Below are positions 55,021-64,000 of a stretch of DNA of 64,000 nucleotides, in pieces. Below the pieces are notes generated by a model, which was given only the letters and a program-made list of their open reading frames with translations, was not told the origin of the DNA and searched no databases. The stretch's first letter is position 1, and each line of letters starts with the position of its first letter. The DNA comes from Paraglaciecola sp. MB-3u-78 (GTDB taxonomy: Bacteria > Pseudomonadota > Gammaproteobacteria > Enterobacterales > Alteromonadaceae), in NCBI RefSeq assembly GCF_002835935.1, contig NZ_PJCF01000086.1:248001-312000 (forward strand), read 5' to 3'. The translations under genes and the position numbers were made by a program.

Positions 55021-57720
55021 ATGTTTTCTAGTATTTTCACCAAAATCTTCGGAAGTCGTAACGACCGGACAGTAAAAAAGCTGAGCAAGTCTGTTGACCT
55101 TATTAATCAGCTAGAAACTGAATACGAAGCCTTAACTGATGAACAGCTTAAAGACAAAACGAGCGAATTCAAACAACGTTTAGACACAGGCCAGACCACA
55201 GAAGATATTATGGTCGAAGCCTTTGCAGTGGTGCGTGAAGCGAGTAAACGAGTGTATGGAATGCGTCACTTCGATGTGCAAATGCTTGGCGGTCAAGTAT
55301 TACACCAAGGTGAAATTGCTGAAATGCGCACCGGTGAGGGTAAAACCTTAACTTCAACCTTACCTTCATACCTAAATGCTATATCAGGCAAAGGTGTGCA
55401 TGTTATTACGGTTAACGACTACTTAGCCAGCCGCGATGCGGACTGGAGTAAGGCGTTATTTGAATTTTTGGGTTTAACGGTAGGCTGTAATATCCCCGGC
55501 ATTAATCATGAGCAAAAACGAGACGCTTATGCCGCCGACATTACTTATGGCACAAATAACGAATTTGGATTCGATTATCTACGGGACAATATGGCGTTTA
55601 GCCCAGGTGACCGTGTTCAAAAGCCCCTGCATTTTGCTGTGATTGATGAAGTGGATTCGATTCTTATTGATGAAGCGCGTACCCCTCTTATCATCTCTGG
55701 ACAGGCTGAAGATAGTTCAGAGTTGTATCGCAAAATTAATGTCATTATTCCTGAGCTCACTAGGCAAGAAAAAGAAGATGAAGAAGGTGAGGCAGGTGAT
55801 GGTCATTACACTATTGATGAGAAAGGTAAACAAATCCATTTAACCGAGAATGGTCAGATATTTGTAGAGCAAGTCTTACAGCGCGAAGGTATCTTACCTG
55901 AAGACGAGTCTCTGTTTGCTGCTGCTAATATTTCATTATTGCATCATGTTAATGCGGCATTACGGGCACACAAACTGTTTGCAAAAGATGTGGATTACAT
56001 TGTTAAAGATAACGATATTGTGATTGTTGATGAACATACTGGACGCACCATGGAAGGACGTCGTTGGTCTGAAGGTTTACACCAAGCGATAGAAGCCAAA
56101 GAAGGCGTTAATATCCAAAATGAAAATCAAACTTTAGCCTCTATCACCTTTCAGAATTACTTCCGTTTATACGACAAACTTTCTGGTATGACAGGAACTG
56201 CAGATACTGAAGCATTTGAATTCCAAAGCATTTATGGTTTAGATACGGTTGTTATACCTACTAACCAACCTATGATACGTGATGACAAAGCAGATTTGAT
56301 TTTCTTAACGGCTGATGAAAAGTACGAAGCGATTGTCGAAGATATCAAAGACTGTGTTAAACGTGGTCAACCCGCTTTGGTGGGTACCGTATCCATAGAA
56401 AATTCAGAGTTAATTTCAGATATTCTGAAAAAAGTAAAAATCTCTCACAAAGTATTGAATGCTAAATTCCACGAACAAGAAGCCGATATTATTGCCCAAG
56501 CGGGTAAACCAGGGGCTATTACCATTGCCACTAACATGGCTGGCCGTGGAACTGATATCGTTTTAGGCGGTAACTGGCAGGCTGAGATTGACAAGATCCA
56601 TGATCCTAAACCAAGCAAGGTTGAAAAGATTAAAGAAGAATGGAAAATCGCCCATGACGCCGTTTTAGCATCTGGTGGTTTGCATATCATAGGCACAGAG
56701 CGCCACGAATCACGTCGAATAGATAATCAGCTACGTGGGCGTTCAGGTCGTCAAGGTGATGCAGGTTCTTCACGTTTTTACTTGTCTTTAGACGATGCGT
56801 TAATGCGTATCTTTGCCTCTGAAAAAATGGGCAATATGATGAAACGTTTAGGCATGGAACGGGGCGAAGCTATAGAGCATCCTTGGGTGACGCGAGCTAT
56901 CGAAAACGCCCAGCGTAAAGTTGAAGGACGTAACTTCGACAGTCGTAAACAATTATTAGAGTATGACGATGTTGCTAATGATCAACGTAAAGTTATTTAC
57001 CAGCAACGTAATGAATTATTAGATGAAGGCGAAATCAGTGGCACAATTGAAGTTATTCGTGAAGATGTCGTTAAGGGCATACTTGACCAATATATTCCGC
57101 CGCAATCGTTAGAAGAAATGTGGGATGTCCCAGGTTTAGAAGAACGTTTTAAAGCTGAATTTTTAATCGATTTGCCGGTACAAAATTGGCTTGATGAAGA
57201 CGATAAGCTTTATGAAGAGAAGCTTCGAGAACGTGTCTTAGAAGAAGTCTCTACAGCATATAAAGCTAAAGAAGACATTGTCGGCCCAGAAGTGATTAGG
57301 CAATTCGAAAAAGCGGTGATGCTGCAAAATCTTGATAGCCATTGGAAAGAACATCTAGCTGCTATGGATCATTTGCGCCAAGGTATTCATTTACGTGGTT
57401 ATGCACAGAAAAATCCTAAACAAGAATATAAACGTGAATCTTTTGAGTTATTTACTGAGATGTTAGAAGCGCTAAAAGTCGAAGTGGTCACTATCTTGAG
57501 TAAAGTACAAGTTAAAGCCAAAGAGGACGTTGAGGCAGTAGAAGAACAAAGACGTCAGGCAGATGATACCCCGAAAAAATTCGAACATGAATCGGCAAGT
57601 AAATCAGAACAACCTACTGCTAGTGCAGAACCTCGTCAAGGACCTAAAGTTGGACGAAATGATGCTTGCCCTTGTGGCTCTGGTAAAAAGTATAAGCAGT
57701 GTCATGGTAAGTTGAGTTGA
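55021..57720 (+). CDS. secA: Preprotein translocase ATPase SecA
   Basis: 899 aa. Walker [19 protein letters not shown]-like [18 protein letters not shown], helicase motif [13 protein letters not shown], and a C-terminal zinc tail [14 protein letters not shown]. It drives Sec-dependent export. Full length, followed by a terminator against which a group II intron has inserted. Confidence 0.98.
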   Translation: MFSSIFTKIFGSRNDRTVKKLSKSVDLINQLETEYEALTDEQLKDKTSEFKQRLDTGQTTEDIMVEAFAVVREASKRVYGMRHFDVQMLGGQVLHQGEIAEMRTGEGKTLTSTLPSYLNAISGKGVHVITVNDYLASRDADWSKALFEFLGLTVGCNIPGINHEQKRDAYAADITYGTNNEFGFDYLRDNMAFSPGDRVQKPLHFAVIDEVDSILIDEARTPLIISGQAEDSSELYRKINVIIPELTRQEKEDEEGEAGDGHYTIDEKGKQIHLTENGQIFVEQVLQREGILPEDESLFAAANISLLHHVNAALRAHKLFAKDVDYIVKDNDIVIVDEHTGRTMEGRRWSEGLHQAIEAKEGVNIQNENQTLASITFQNYFRLYDKLSGMTGTADTEAFEFQSIYGLDTVVIPTNQPMIRDDKADLIFLTADEKYEAIVEDIKDCVKRGQPALVGTVSIENSELISDILKKVKISHKVLNAKFHEQEADIIAQAGKPGAITIATNMAGRGTDIVLGGNWQAEIDKIHDPKPSKVEKIKEEWKIAHDAVLASGGLHIIGTERHESRRIDNQLRGRSGRQGDAGSSRFYLSLDDALMRIFASEKMGNMMKRLGMERGEAIEHPWVTRAIENAQRKVEGRNFDSRKQLLEYDDVANDQRKVIYQQRNELLDEGEISGTIEVIREDVVKGILDQYIPPQSLEEMWDVPGLEERFKAEFLIDLPVQNWLDEDDKLYEEKLRERVLEEVSTAYKAKEDIVGPEVIRQFEKAVMLQNLDSHWKEHLAAMDHLRQGIHLRGYAQKNPKQEYKRESFELFTEMLEALKVEVVTILSKVQVKAKEDVEAVEEQRRQADDTPKKFEHESASKSEQPTASAEPRQGPKVGRNDACPCGSGKKYKQCHGKLS

Positions 57721-57746
57721 AGTAAAGGTTAACAAATGTCAATAAA

Positions 57747-57771
57747 AGTCGGGCTTATGTCCGACTTTTTT
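57747..57771 (+). terminator. secA terminator
   Basis: AGTCGG (57747-57752), loop GCTTATGT, CCGACT (57761-57766), then TTTTTT. The intron starts immediately after the T-run. Confidence 0.9.
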
Positions 57772-58532
57772 GTTTGCCCAGCGAAGCTGGCAAACCCGTC
57801 TGGTTGAAAGAAACCAGTATCACCCTGATTGAGGGGAAGATGATCCGAATGGCAAGTGCGTCACTGGCTAACGGTGGGGTGTGACGGAAGCCATAGGAAG
57901 TTAGCGATACACAGCGTAAGCGAACCTGTTTCGGCGTGGTGGGTGGGTAAGCGTGCAAAATAGCGCAACGCCCAATACTCAATCAGATCCACTACGTGTT
58001 TGAGGGTGGAATAGCAAACAGGGAGCCATAACGCGGTTACCGGAACAGTAACTGGGGAAGCCTGACATCGTTTCCAATGTTATTGGAAGTTTGTATTCAA
58101 GAAGTAATTCAAGGTACAGATTGGTGCGAGGTGGCAGATGAACCCGTAGTAGTGAGTAAGGTCAGGCCGATGAAAGCCAGTAATGGTGTGGAGGATAAAA
58201 CCAGACCGACTGTTGGCAGTGTGTTCAACAGAGCAGGCAATACTCAAAAGGAATCGTCTGTTGCGAAGGGGGGAAGTGTACTATAAGTGTCTGTTGTTCT
58301 TTTTTTTGAAGTGTTGTGGACTCATAAGTGTGCCGACGGGCGCAGACATCTTACTAATGGTTGCTTAGGAATAAGTGGACTGTGGTGAAGAGCCGAGTAT
58401 TGGAGTAGCTTGTTAACGCTCAAGTAGATTGCCCCGATTAAGGGGCTAGCACGTTTGAGAAACAAGTGAAGTTGTCAGCCACAATGATGATAAAGCCAAG
58501 ACAACGACCACAAGTTAAAGGTGAGGGTGGAA

Positions 58533-59774
58533 ATGTTCTACAGTCTTTATGGTCGATTGTTACATGCGCAAGCATTAGAAGCGGCTTATAAACAAGTGGC
58601 AAGGGCGAAAGGTGCGGCCGGAATAGATGGGCAGAGCCTAAGCGATTTTGCAGCTGACTTGCAGAGCAATCTTCATATTTTACTGCTCGAACTGAAAGGT
58701 AAAACCTACCAAGCGCAGCCTGTACGTCGGGTAGAAATACCCAAAGAAGATGGCAGTATGCGATTGCTTGGGATACCGACAGTGCGAGACCGCATCGTCC
58801 AACAAGCGTTATTAACGATATTGCAGCCCATCTTCGATAAGGATTTTCATCCATCTAGCTATGGATATCGCCCGAAGCGAAGTTGCCATGATGCGATTAA
58901 CAAGGCCACATTGTTTATAAGGCAATATGGTCGGCGTTGGGTCGTGGATATGGACTTGTCAAAGTGCTTTGACCGTTTATCCCATGAGTTAATACTCAAA
59001 GGCGTTAAGTGCAAAGTCACAGATGGCAGTGTGCTGAAATTAATCCAACAGTTTTTATCCAGTGGTGTGATGGAAGGTAACGAAGTGATACCGACTATCA
59101 AAGGCAGTCCGCAAGGCGGGGTAATCAGTCCGTTGTTATCGAACATTTACCTTGATGCATTCGACCAAGAAATGAAACGCAGAGGGCACCGAATAGTGCG
59201 TTATGCGGATGATATTTTAGTGTTATGCATCAGCCGAGTAGGCGCAGAGCATGCCTTGAACATTGCCACGACTATTTTAGAGGATGATTTACAACTTGTT
59301 GTGAATAAGACCAAAACCCATATCACGCACAGTGATGATGGTGTTAAGTTCCTCGGAGTCGAAATTGGGACACAATATACCCGAATTCAACCTAAGAAAC
59401 TGGTTAACTTCAAGCAGCGAGTGAAGCAGCTCACTAAGCGTAATACAGGGAAACCGCTGATAGATATCATTAAACGGTTAACCCCTGTGCTAAGAGGGTT
59501 CGCACATTATTTTAAGATAGCCAATTGCAAGCGAGAGTTTGTGAGCTTGATGAAATGGATAAGAAGACGCATGCGCGCTATTCAATTGAAGTTGTGGAAA
59601 CGCCCAGCTCGTCTTCATAGACGACTAAGGCAACTTGGCTTCAAAGGAAAGTGTGTCTTCATAAAAATGGCGTCATGGCGCAATGCGAATTGTCCAATGG
59701 CGACTATTGCCATGAAGAATAGCTGGTTCGATGAAATAGGGCTTTATCACATTGATAGGGTATTCTATGACTAA
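58533..59774 (+). CDS. ltrA: Group II intron reverse transcriptase/maturase
   Basis: 413 aa from the ATG at 58533 (GAGGGTGG upstream). Reverse transcriptase blocks RLLGIPTVRDRIVQQALL, SYGYRPKRSCHDAI, SPQGGVISPLLSNIYLD and catalytic YADDILVL, then the maturase (X) domain. No HNH endonuclease domain, as in class C-type introns. It would help splicing and reverse-splice the intron RNA into DNA. The frame is intact. Confidence 0.93.
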   Translation: MFYSLYGRLLHAQALEAAYKQVARAKGAAGIDGQSLSDFAADLQSNLHILLLELKGKTYQAQPVRRVEIPKEDGSMRLLGIPTVRDRIVQQALLTILQPIFDKDFHPSSYGYRPKRSCHDAINKATLFIRQYGRRWVVDMDLSKCFDRLSHELILKGVKCKVTDGSVLKLIQQFLSSGVMEGNEVIPTIKGSPQGGVISPLLSNIYLDAFDQEMKRRGHRIVRYADDILVLCISRVGAEHALNIATTILEDDLQLVVNKTKTHITHSDDGVKFLGVEIGTQYTRIQPKKLVNFKQRVKQLTKRNTGKPLIDIIKRLTPVLRGFAHYFKIANCKREFVSLMKWIRRRMRAIQLKLWKRPARLHRRLRQLGFKGKCVFIKMASWRNANCPMATIAMKNSWFDEIGLYHIDRVFYD

Positions 59775-59809
59775 CTTGTTATCACCCTTGGTGGTTTTAT
59801 AGTACGCAT

Positions 59810-59832
59810 GAGCCGTACCGTACGTACGGTTC
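59810..59832 (+). ncRNA. Group II intron domain V, shortened
   Basis: GAGCCGTAC and GTACGGTTC pair (9 bp) around only CGTAC, 23 nt in all. A normal domain V is about 34 nt, with a two-base bulge and a second helix capped by a GNRA loop; that part is missing here. Confidence 0.7.
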
Positions 59833-59909
59833 TGTGAGAGGGATGAGGCATAAGCCTCACCCTACTCGATATGTTTATAGATTGGTTTTATTAGATGAAG
59901 GGAACCAGA

Positions 59910-60305
59910 ATGAAAATAGTCGAAGTGGCAGTGGGTGTAATCAAACGCGGTAACCAAATCTATATTAGTAAACGCGCCGACGATTTACACCAAGGCGGTA
60001 AATGGGAGTTCCCAGGTGGTAAACGTGAAGCTAATGAAACTATTGAGCAAGCGCTTGCCAGAGAGTTGTCAGAAGAAATTGGCATAAAAGTCACAAAACA
60101 AAGCCATTTTATGCTGTTCGAACACGACTATGGCGATAAAAAGGTACGTTTAGATGTGCGTTTGGTAGAGGGGTTTGAAGGCAAGGAACATCACCAAGAA
60201 GGCCAACAAAGTCAGTGGGTCGATATTAATGACCTAAGTCAATTTACCTTTCCAGATGCCAATAAAGTGATTATTGATAAATTAGTTAGTTTATTTATTG
60301 ACTGA
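59910..60305 (+). CDS. mutT: 8-oxo-dGTP diphosphatase MutT
   Basis: 131 aa from the ATG at 59910 (AGGG upstream; an ATG at 59895 lacks one). Nudix box GGKREANETIEQALARELSE, then EIG, complete. It removes oxidised dGTP from the nucleotide pool. In relatives mutT follows secA closely; the intron has split that pair. Confidence 0.93.
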   Translation: MKIVEVAVGVIKRGNQIYISKRADDLHQGGKWEFPGGKREANETIEQALARELSEEIGIKVTKQSHFMLFEHDYGDKKVRLDVRLVEGFEGKEHHQEGQQSQWVDINDLSQFTFPDANKVIIDKLVSLFID

Positions 60306-60330
60306 AACTAAATAGTATTAACCAAAATCT

Positions 60331-60357
60331 GAAGACATCACTGGGATGTCTTCTCTT
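60331..60357. terminator. Hairpin between convergent mutT and MDR gene
   Basis: GAAGACATC-ACTGG-GATGTCTTC, 9-bp stem with a weak T-tract (CTCTTT). A possible bidirectional terminator. Confidence 0.55.
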
Positions 60358-60378
60358 TGAATAAGTTAACCATCAGTA

Positions 60379-61377
60379 TTACAATTTAATGATTAACTTA
60401 CCTTTGTTACCACCCGTTAGTAATAAGTTCAGACCATCGACAGCTGACTCTAATCCATTTAATACATGGGCGCGGTGTTTGATTTTTCCTTGCATCACAT
60501 AAGGAGTGAGTTTGGCTACTAGCGCTGGCACTTTGTCGTAGTGGTCGGGCATAGTAAAGCCTTGGATCGTCAGGCGTTTTTTGATGATGGGGACCCAATT
60601 TGGGCCTGCGCTTGGAGTTTCAGCTGTGTAATCAGAAATCATGCCGCACACCACTACTCTGCCATGGGCATTCATGTGATCGATGGCGTGATGTTGAATT
60701 GGGCCTCCGGTATTTTCAAAATAAATATCCACTCCTTGTGGCGCTAACTCGGTTAACTTGGCGTCAATATCATCTGTTTTGTAGTTAATCGCACCATCAA
60801 ACCCTAAGTCATTGACTATCCAGTTACATTTTTCGTCAGAGCCCGCTACGCCGATCACGTTTAGCCCTTCTGCTTTGGCTAGTTGACCTACTATAGAGCC
60901 GACAGAGCCTGCCGCTCCACTGACGACTATGGTTTCGCCAGTTTTAGGGTGACCACAACCAAACAAACCTTGTGTGGCTGTTAACCCAGGTAAAGCAAAG
61001 ACAGATAAGACCATCTCAGCATCTAGTCCAGGTTGCACTTTTCTGAGGCCTTCCCCCGTGCTTAATAGATATTCAGTCCATCCCATCATACCCATTACAC
61101 GCTCACCTACAGCAAAGTCAGGATGATTACTTTCGATCACCTCACCGATACCTGAGGAACGCATCACGTCGCCTAAACCAACAGGTGGGATATAACTTTC
61201 TGTATCTGGACTCATCCAACCAACCATGGCGGGATCTAAAGACATATGGGTTTGTTTAACCAAAATCTGTCCCGGACCTGCGCTAGGTATCGATTTTTGT
61301 ACGACTTCAAAAAGTTCTGCACCTATTGGGCCGGGGGCAGGGCGGGCAACAAGATTAATCGCGGTAAATGTGCTCAT
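60379..61377 (-). CDS. NADP-dependent MDR oxidoreductase, CurA/YncB-like
   Basis: 332 aa, zinc-free medium-chain reductase. Cofactor site SGAAGSVGSIVGQLAKAEG and the family motifs VYFEN-like IYFENTGG and GMISDYTAETP. It probably reduces alpha,beta-unsaturated carbonyls. It is divergent from a LysR regulator 150 bp away, which likely controls it. Confidence 0.88.
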   Translation of the reverse strand: MSTFTAINLVARPAPGPIGAELFEVVQKSIPSAGPGQILVKQTHMSLDPAMVGWMSPDTESYIPPVGLGDVMRSSGIGEVIESNHPDFAVGERVMGMMGWTEYLLSTGEGLRKVQPGLDAEMVLSVFALPGLTATQGLFGCGHPKTGETIVVSGAAGSVGSIVGQLAKAEGLNVIGVAGSDEKCNWIVNDLGFDGAINYKTDDIDAKLTELAPQGVDIYFENTGGPIQHHAIDHMNAHGRVVVCGMISDYTAETPSAGPNWVPIIKKRLTIQGFTMPDHYDKVPALVAKLTPYVMQGKIKHRAHVLNGLESAVDGLNLLLTGGNKGKLIIKL

Positions 61378-61529
61378 ATTTGGAACTCCAGTATGTGATT
61401 GCTGTTAAGGCAATGATGTAAGTAATGCTAGTATTACTGAATAAAAACTTAAGATATATAGCTGAAAAAGGCTATCTTTATTGTTATAAAGACAATAATA
61501 GCCGGTTAAATTTAATATTTGAGGGAATA

Positions 61530-62429
61530 ATGGATCAATTTAGGGCATTAAGGTATTTCAGTAAGGTCGCAGAAACGGGCAGTTTTACTAAAGCTGCGGC
61601 TGTTTTTGGGGTGCCGCCTTCTTCGTTGTCAAGACGAGTGGCAGACTTAGAAAACAGTTTAGGCGCTACCCTGTTGCAGCGCTCTACCCGTGAAGTCAAA
61701 TTAACTGAAGTGGGTCAGCGTTATTACACTCAAGTACTTGATATTCTTAATCAGCTTGAGCAAAGCAATGAGGCTGTGCGCAGTTATCAAGCAAAACCCA
61801 TGGGGCAGCTGCATATTAGTTCGATGGTGGGGTTTGGCGAACGTATTTTACTACCAATGCTTGACGAATTTAGTCAGCTTTATCCTGACATAGTGCTAGA
61901 TGTCAGCCTTAGTGATGAATTATCTGCATTGAGTCGTGATGAAGTTGATATAGCTATTCGTGGAGGTTATGCACCCAATGAGAGAGTGTTAGCCATCAAA
62001 CTAATGGGTAACCAATTTATTCCAGTGGCCGCTCCAAGTTATTTAGCTGAAATGGGCCGGCCGCAATATGCAATTGAATTGAAGCAGCATAGAGGTTTAT
62101 ATTTTCGAACACCCAATGGCCCTACACCTTGGTTAAGCCAAATTAATGGTCAATGGCAAGATGTTTCTGCTCCACAAGTAGCGGTTTCCAATAATGGAAA
62201 ATGGTTAGGTGAGTTGGCGGCACAAGGAAAGGGCATATTGATGACGCCACGTTGGGCGGCGGCAAACTACCTTGTGAGCGGTGAGTTAGAAGAGCTAGTG
62301 TTAAATCCACAGGTTCAGATTAGTCAAAACAATGATATGGCAGTCTATTTATTGTATCAAAAGCAAAGATATCTTGTACCAAAAGTCAAAGCCGCAGTAG
62401 ATTTTATAGTGGCGAGAGTTAAGTGTTAA
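61530..62429 (+). CDS. LysR-family transcriptional regulator
   Basis: 299 aa from the ATG at 61530 (GAGG upstream); the frame extends to 61425 without support. N-terminal winged helix MDQFRALRYFSKVAETGSFT, KAAAVFGVPPSSLSRRV, then a substrate-binding domain. Divergent from the MDR oxidoreductase gene, the usual target arrangement. Confidence 0.92.
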   Translation: MDQFRALRYFSKVAETGSFTKAAAVFGVPPSSLSRRVADLENSLGATLLQRSTREVKLTEVGQRYYTQVLDILNQLEQSNEAVRSYQAKPMGQLHISSMVGFGERILLPMLDEFSQLYPDIVLDVSLSDELSALSRDEVDIAIRGGYAPNERVLAIKLMGNQFIPVAAPSYLAEMGRPQYAIELKQHRGLYFRTPNGPTPWLSQINGQWQDVSAPQVAVSNNGKWLGELAAQGKGILMTPRWAAANYLVSGELEELVLNPQVQISQNNDMAVYLLYQKQRYLVPKVKAAVDFIVARVKC

Positions 62430-62518
62430 AGCCATGCAAATATACAATTTAATTTGACATTTATGCAACGAACTAAGATTGTACATCATCAGGTTTCTTA
62501 ACGCTTAGATGAATATCC

Positions 62519-63694
62519 ATGCCTTCTAAAAAAGTAATGTTTACAATTATTTCCTCTTTCATCATTCTGGTTATTATTGGCTTTTTTGTGTTTTTCCCCG
62601 CTCAATTAGATAAACAAACCAACCGGTTACATGATTCGACATTGCCTGCGATATCCGAGCAAGCCAGAACCTTGCATAGGGATTTATTGATCGGTGATTG
62701 GCATAGTGATTCTTTATTGTGGAAAAGGGATTTGATGGACAATCATGATTATGGTCATGTGGATATTCCGAGATTGCAGCAAGGTAATGTTGCGTTACAG
62801 ATGTTTACCACAGTCACTAAGTCTCCAGACGGAATTAATTACGAAACGAACAGTAGTGATGCCAGTGACAATATTACGAAACTGGCGTTAGTTAACCTTT
62901 GGCCTACAAATACTTGGAGCAGCTTAGCTGAAAGAGCGCTATTTCAGGGGAGTAAAGCATTAGAGTTGACAGATAAATTTCCCCAACAAGTTTCGCTGAT
63001 CACCTCAAAAACCGCTCTCTCAGAATTTTTACTGCAACGAAAAGCGAACCCTCAATTATTAGGTATGTTGTTAGGTACTGAGGGCTCTCATGCATTAGAC
63101 GGTGATTTGAGTAATATTCAACGCTTATACGATAGTGGTTTTCGTATGATGAGTTTACAGCACTTTTTTGACAACAAATTAGGTGGTTCACTGCACGGGG
63201 AAAGTGGTGAGGGTTTAACAGAATTTGGACGAGAAGCAGTACAACAAATGCAATTTTTGGGCATTATGTTGGATGTATCCCACTCTTCTGAGCAAGTGGT
63301 AAAAGACGTATTGATTATGAGTAGTCAGCCTGTATTAGTCAGCCACACTGGTTTTTATGGACATTGCCCATCACCACGAAATATTTCAGATGATTTGATG
63401 CAACAGATTGCTGCTAATGGAGGTCTTATTGCTGTGGGGTATTGGGATGCTGCTGTATGCGAGTCTAATGTAAACGAAATTGCCAAAGCGATTCAATATG
63501 GAATTACATTAGTTGGCAGCGAACATGTTGCCCTTGGTTCAGATTACGACGGTGCGACTAGTGTGCCTTTTGATACGTCTGAGTTAATTTATTTAACCCA
63601 AGCTCTGTTAGATTTAGGGGTGACTGAACAACAAATTAAGCAAGTGATGGGCGGTAATATGCTGCAATATTTACAATTACATCTGCCGGATTAA
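62519..63694 (+). CDS. Membrane dipeptidase, M19 family, N-terminally anchored
   Basis: 391 aa. One N-terminal helix (MFTIISSFIILVIIGFFVFF), so inner-membrane anchored or exported. M19 zinc pattern: IGDWHSDSL (HxD), LGTEGSHALDG, LDVSHSSEQV, VSHTGFYGH, LGSDYDGA. Related to, but quite different from, the copy at 18762. Confidence 0.88.
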   Translation: MPSKKVMFTIISSFIILVIIGFFVFFPAQLDKQTNRLHDSTLPAISEQARTLHRDLLIGDWHSDSLLWKRDLMDNHDYGHVDIPRLQQGNVALQMFTTVTKSPDGINYETNSSDASDNITKLALVNLWPTNTWSSLAERALFQGSKALELTDKFPQQVSLITSKTALSEFLLQRKANPQLLGMLLGTEGSHALDGDLSNIQRLYDSGFRMMSLQHFFDNKLGGSLHGESGEGLTEFGREAVQQMQFLGIMLDVSHSSEQVVKDVLIMSSQPVLVSHTGFYGHCPSPRNISDDLMQQIAANGGLIAVGYWDAAVCESNVNEIAKAIQYGITLVGSEHVALGSDYDGATSVPFDTSELIYLTQALLDLGVTEQQIKQVMGGNMLQYLQLHLPD

Positions 63695-63768
63695 AACCTA
63701 TGTGTGAGGTCAAAACTTCTAAATCAAGTATTGATTCAATTAAAATTTAATTTAACGTATAAGAATTA

Positions 63769-64000
63769 ATGGAATATTATCAACTAACCCAAACCAATCT
63801 TACTGACTATCTAAAGTTATTACCCGAAGTTCAACTCAGGTTTTCGTCTTTTGACAGCCTAAAGGTGCAAGAAATAAACGATGGGAATATGAATTACGCT
63901 TTTGTCGTAACCAATAAGTTAGACACAAATCAATCCGTATTTGTTAAGCAGGCACCCCCCTACATCAAAGTATTAGGTGAACAGTGGCCATTGACCCGTC
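63769..64000 (+). CDS. mtnK: S-methyl-5-thioribose kinase, 5' part
   Basis: 77 codons before the window ends, no stop. MEYYQLTQTNLTDYL, then INDGNMNYAFVV and FVKQAPPYIKVLGEQWPLTR match the start of MtnK (aminoglycoside-kinase-like fold) of the methionine salvage pathway. Confidence 0.85.
   Translation, partial: MEYYQLTQTNLTDYLKLLPEVQLRFSSFDSLKVQEINDGNMNYAFVVTNKLDTNQSVFVKQAPPYIKVLGEQWPLTR

Larger units (their letters stand above)
57772..59870 (+). mobile_element. Group II intron (class C-like), about 2.1 kb
   Basis: Ribozyme sequence begins GTTTGCCCAGCGAAGC directly after the secA terminator and ends CCTACTCGAT. The 5' end (GTTTG) departs from the usual GTGYG. Domain IV holds the maturase gene. 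Domain VI is GGGATGAGGC-ATAA-GCCTCACCC with an A seven bases from the end. Insertion behind a terminator is the habit of group IIC introns. Domain V is shortened (separate entry), which suggests the ribozyme is inactive. Boundaries may be off by a few bases. Confidence 0.8.

Noticed and set aside
58438-58854. 138-codon minus-strand frame in the intron
   Set aside because: Antisense to the maturase start and ribozyme; no recognisable product.
18762-63694. The two M19 dipeptidases as a recent duplication
   Set aside because: They share only the catalytic motifs; N-termini, spacing and most sequence differ.
1-64000. tRNA or rRNA genes, prophage, replication origin
   Set aside because: No cloverleaf, rRNA-like stretch, phage structural gene or DnaA-box cluster was noticed.

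Overview
The window looks like chromosomal DNA of a marine gammaproteobacterium of the Alteromonadales, most like Paraglaciecola/Glaciecola. The grounds are the complete division and cell-wall (dcw) cluster in gammaproteobacterial order, a TonB receptor/halogenase-like/SapC locus of a kind common in that group, and AT-rich DNA. The assignment is an inference from gene content; no search was run.

Layout. (1) 1-12000 is an accessory region. It holds an IS110-family element with a structured 3' non-coding end, an IS30 remnant, a complete IS21 element (2198-4822) with a 5-bp target duplication, a VapBC module, an S9 peptidase, an IS66 remnant, a truncated DUF4917 gene and one integron-type gene cassette with an attC-like site. 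Woven through it are families of structured repeats that also occur at 15540-16110. (2) 12090-15438 is a compact four-gene operon. Its last three genes match the ABC-three-component (ABC-3C) conflict-system layout (CTD protein, middle component, ABC ATPase). The first gene encodes a small membrane protein that shares a GDVFIG motif with the second. (3) 16256-19958 carries housekeeping genes: trhO, an EF-hand protein, yghU and a dipeptidase. (4) 20143-34889 is a catabolic locus: GH36 alpha-galactosidase, TonB receptor, halogenase-like flavoprotein, two SapC proteins, a sodium/solute symporter, glycerol-3-phosphate dehydrogenase, aldose 1-epimerase and glycerol kinase. Together these would import and split an alpha-galactosyl-glycerol such as the red-algal osmolyte floridoside. 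(5) 35407-53619 is mraZ to lpxC, with a promoter and a MraZ-type operator in front. (6) 53940-64000 has an M23 peptidase, secA, a group II intron sitting against the secA terminator, mutT, an MDR oxidoreductase with a divergent LysR regulator, a second M19 dipeptidase and the start of mtnK.

The most unusual signals are non-coding. At least ten hairpins have different stems but loops that carry TCC, or GGA when read in the opposite orientation. Two divergent copies of a three-way-junction fold keep 24-25 base pairs in the closing stem through compensatory changes. A long nested hairpin occurs in three copies, again with compensatory changes. A 19-bp motif, GATGGGTGTCCTGTTAATT, is repeated in tandem, and a variant of it lies exactly where two genes are truncated.
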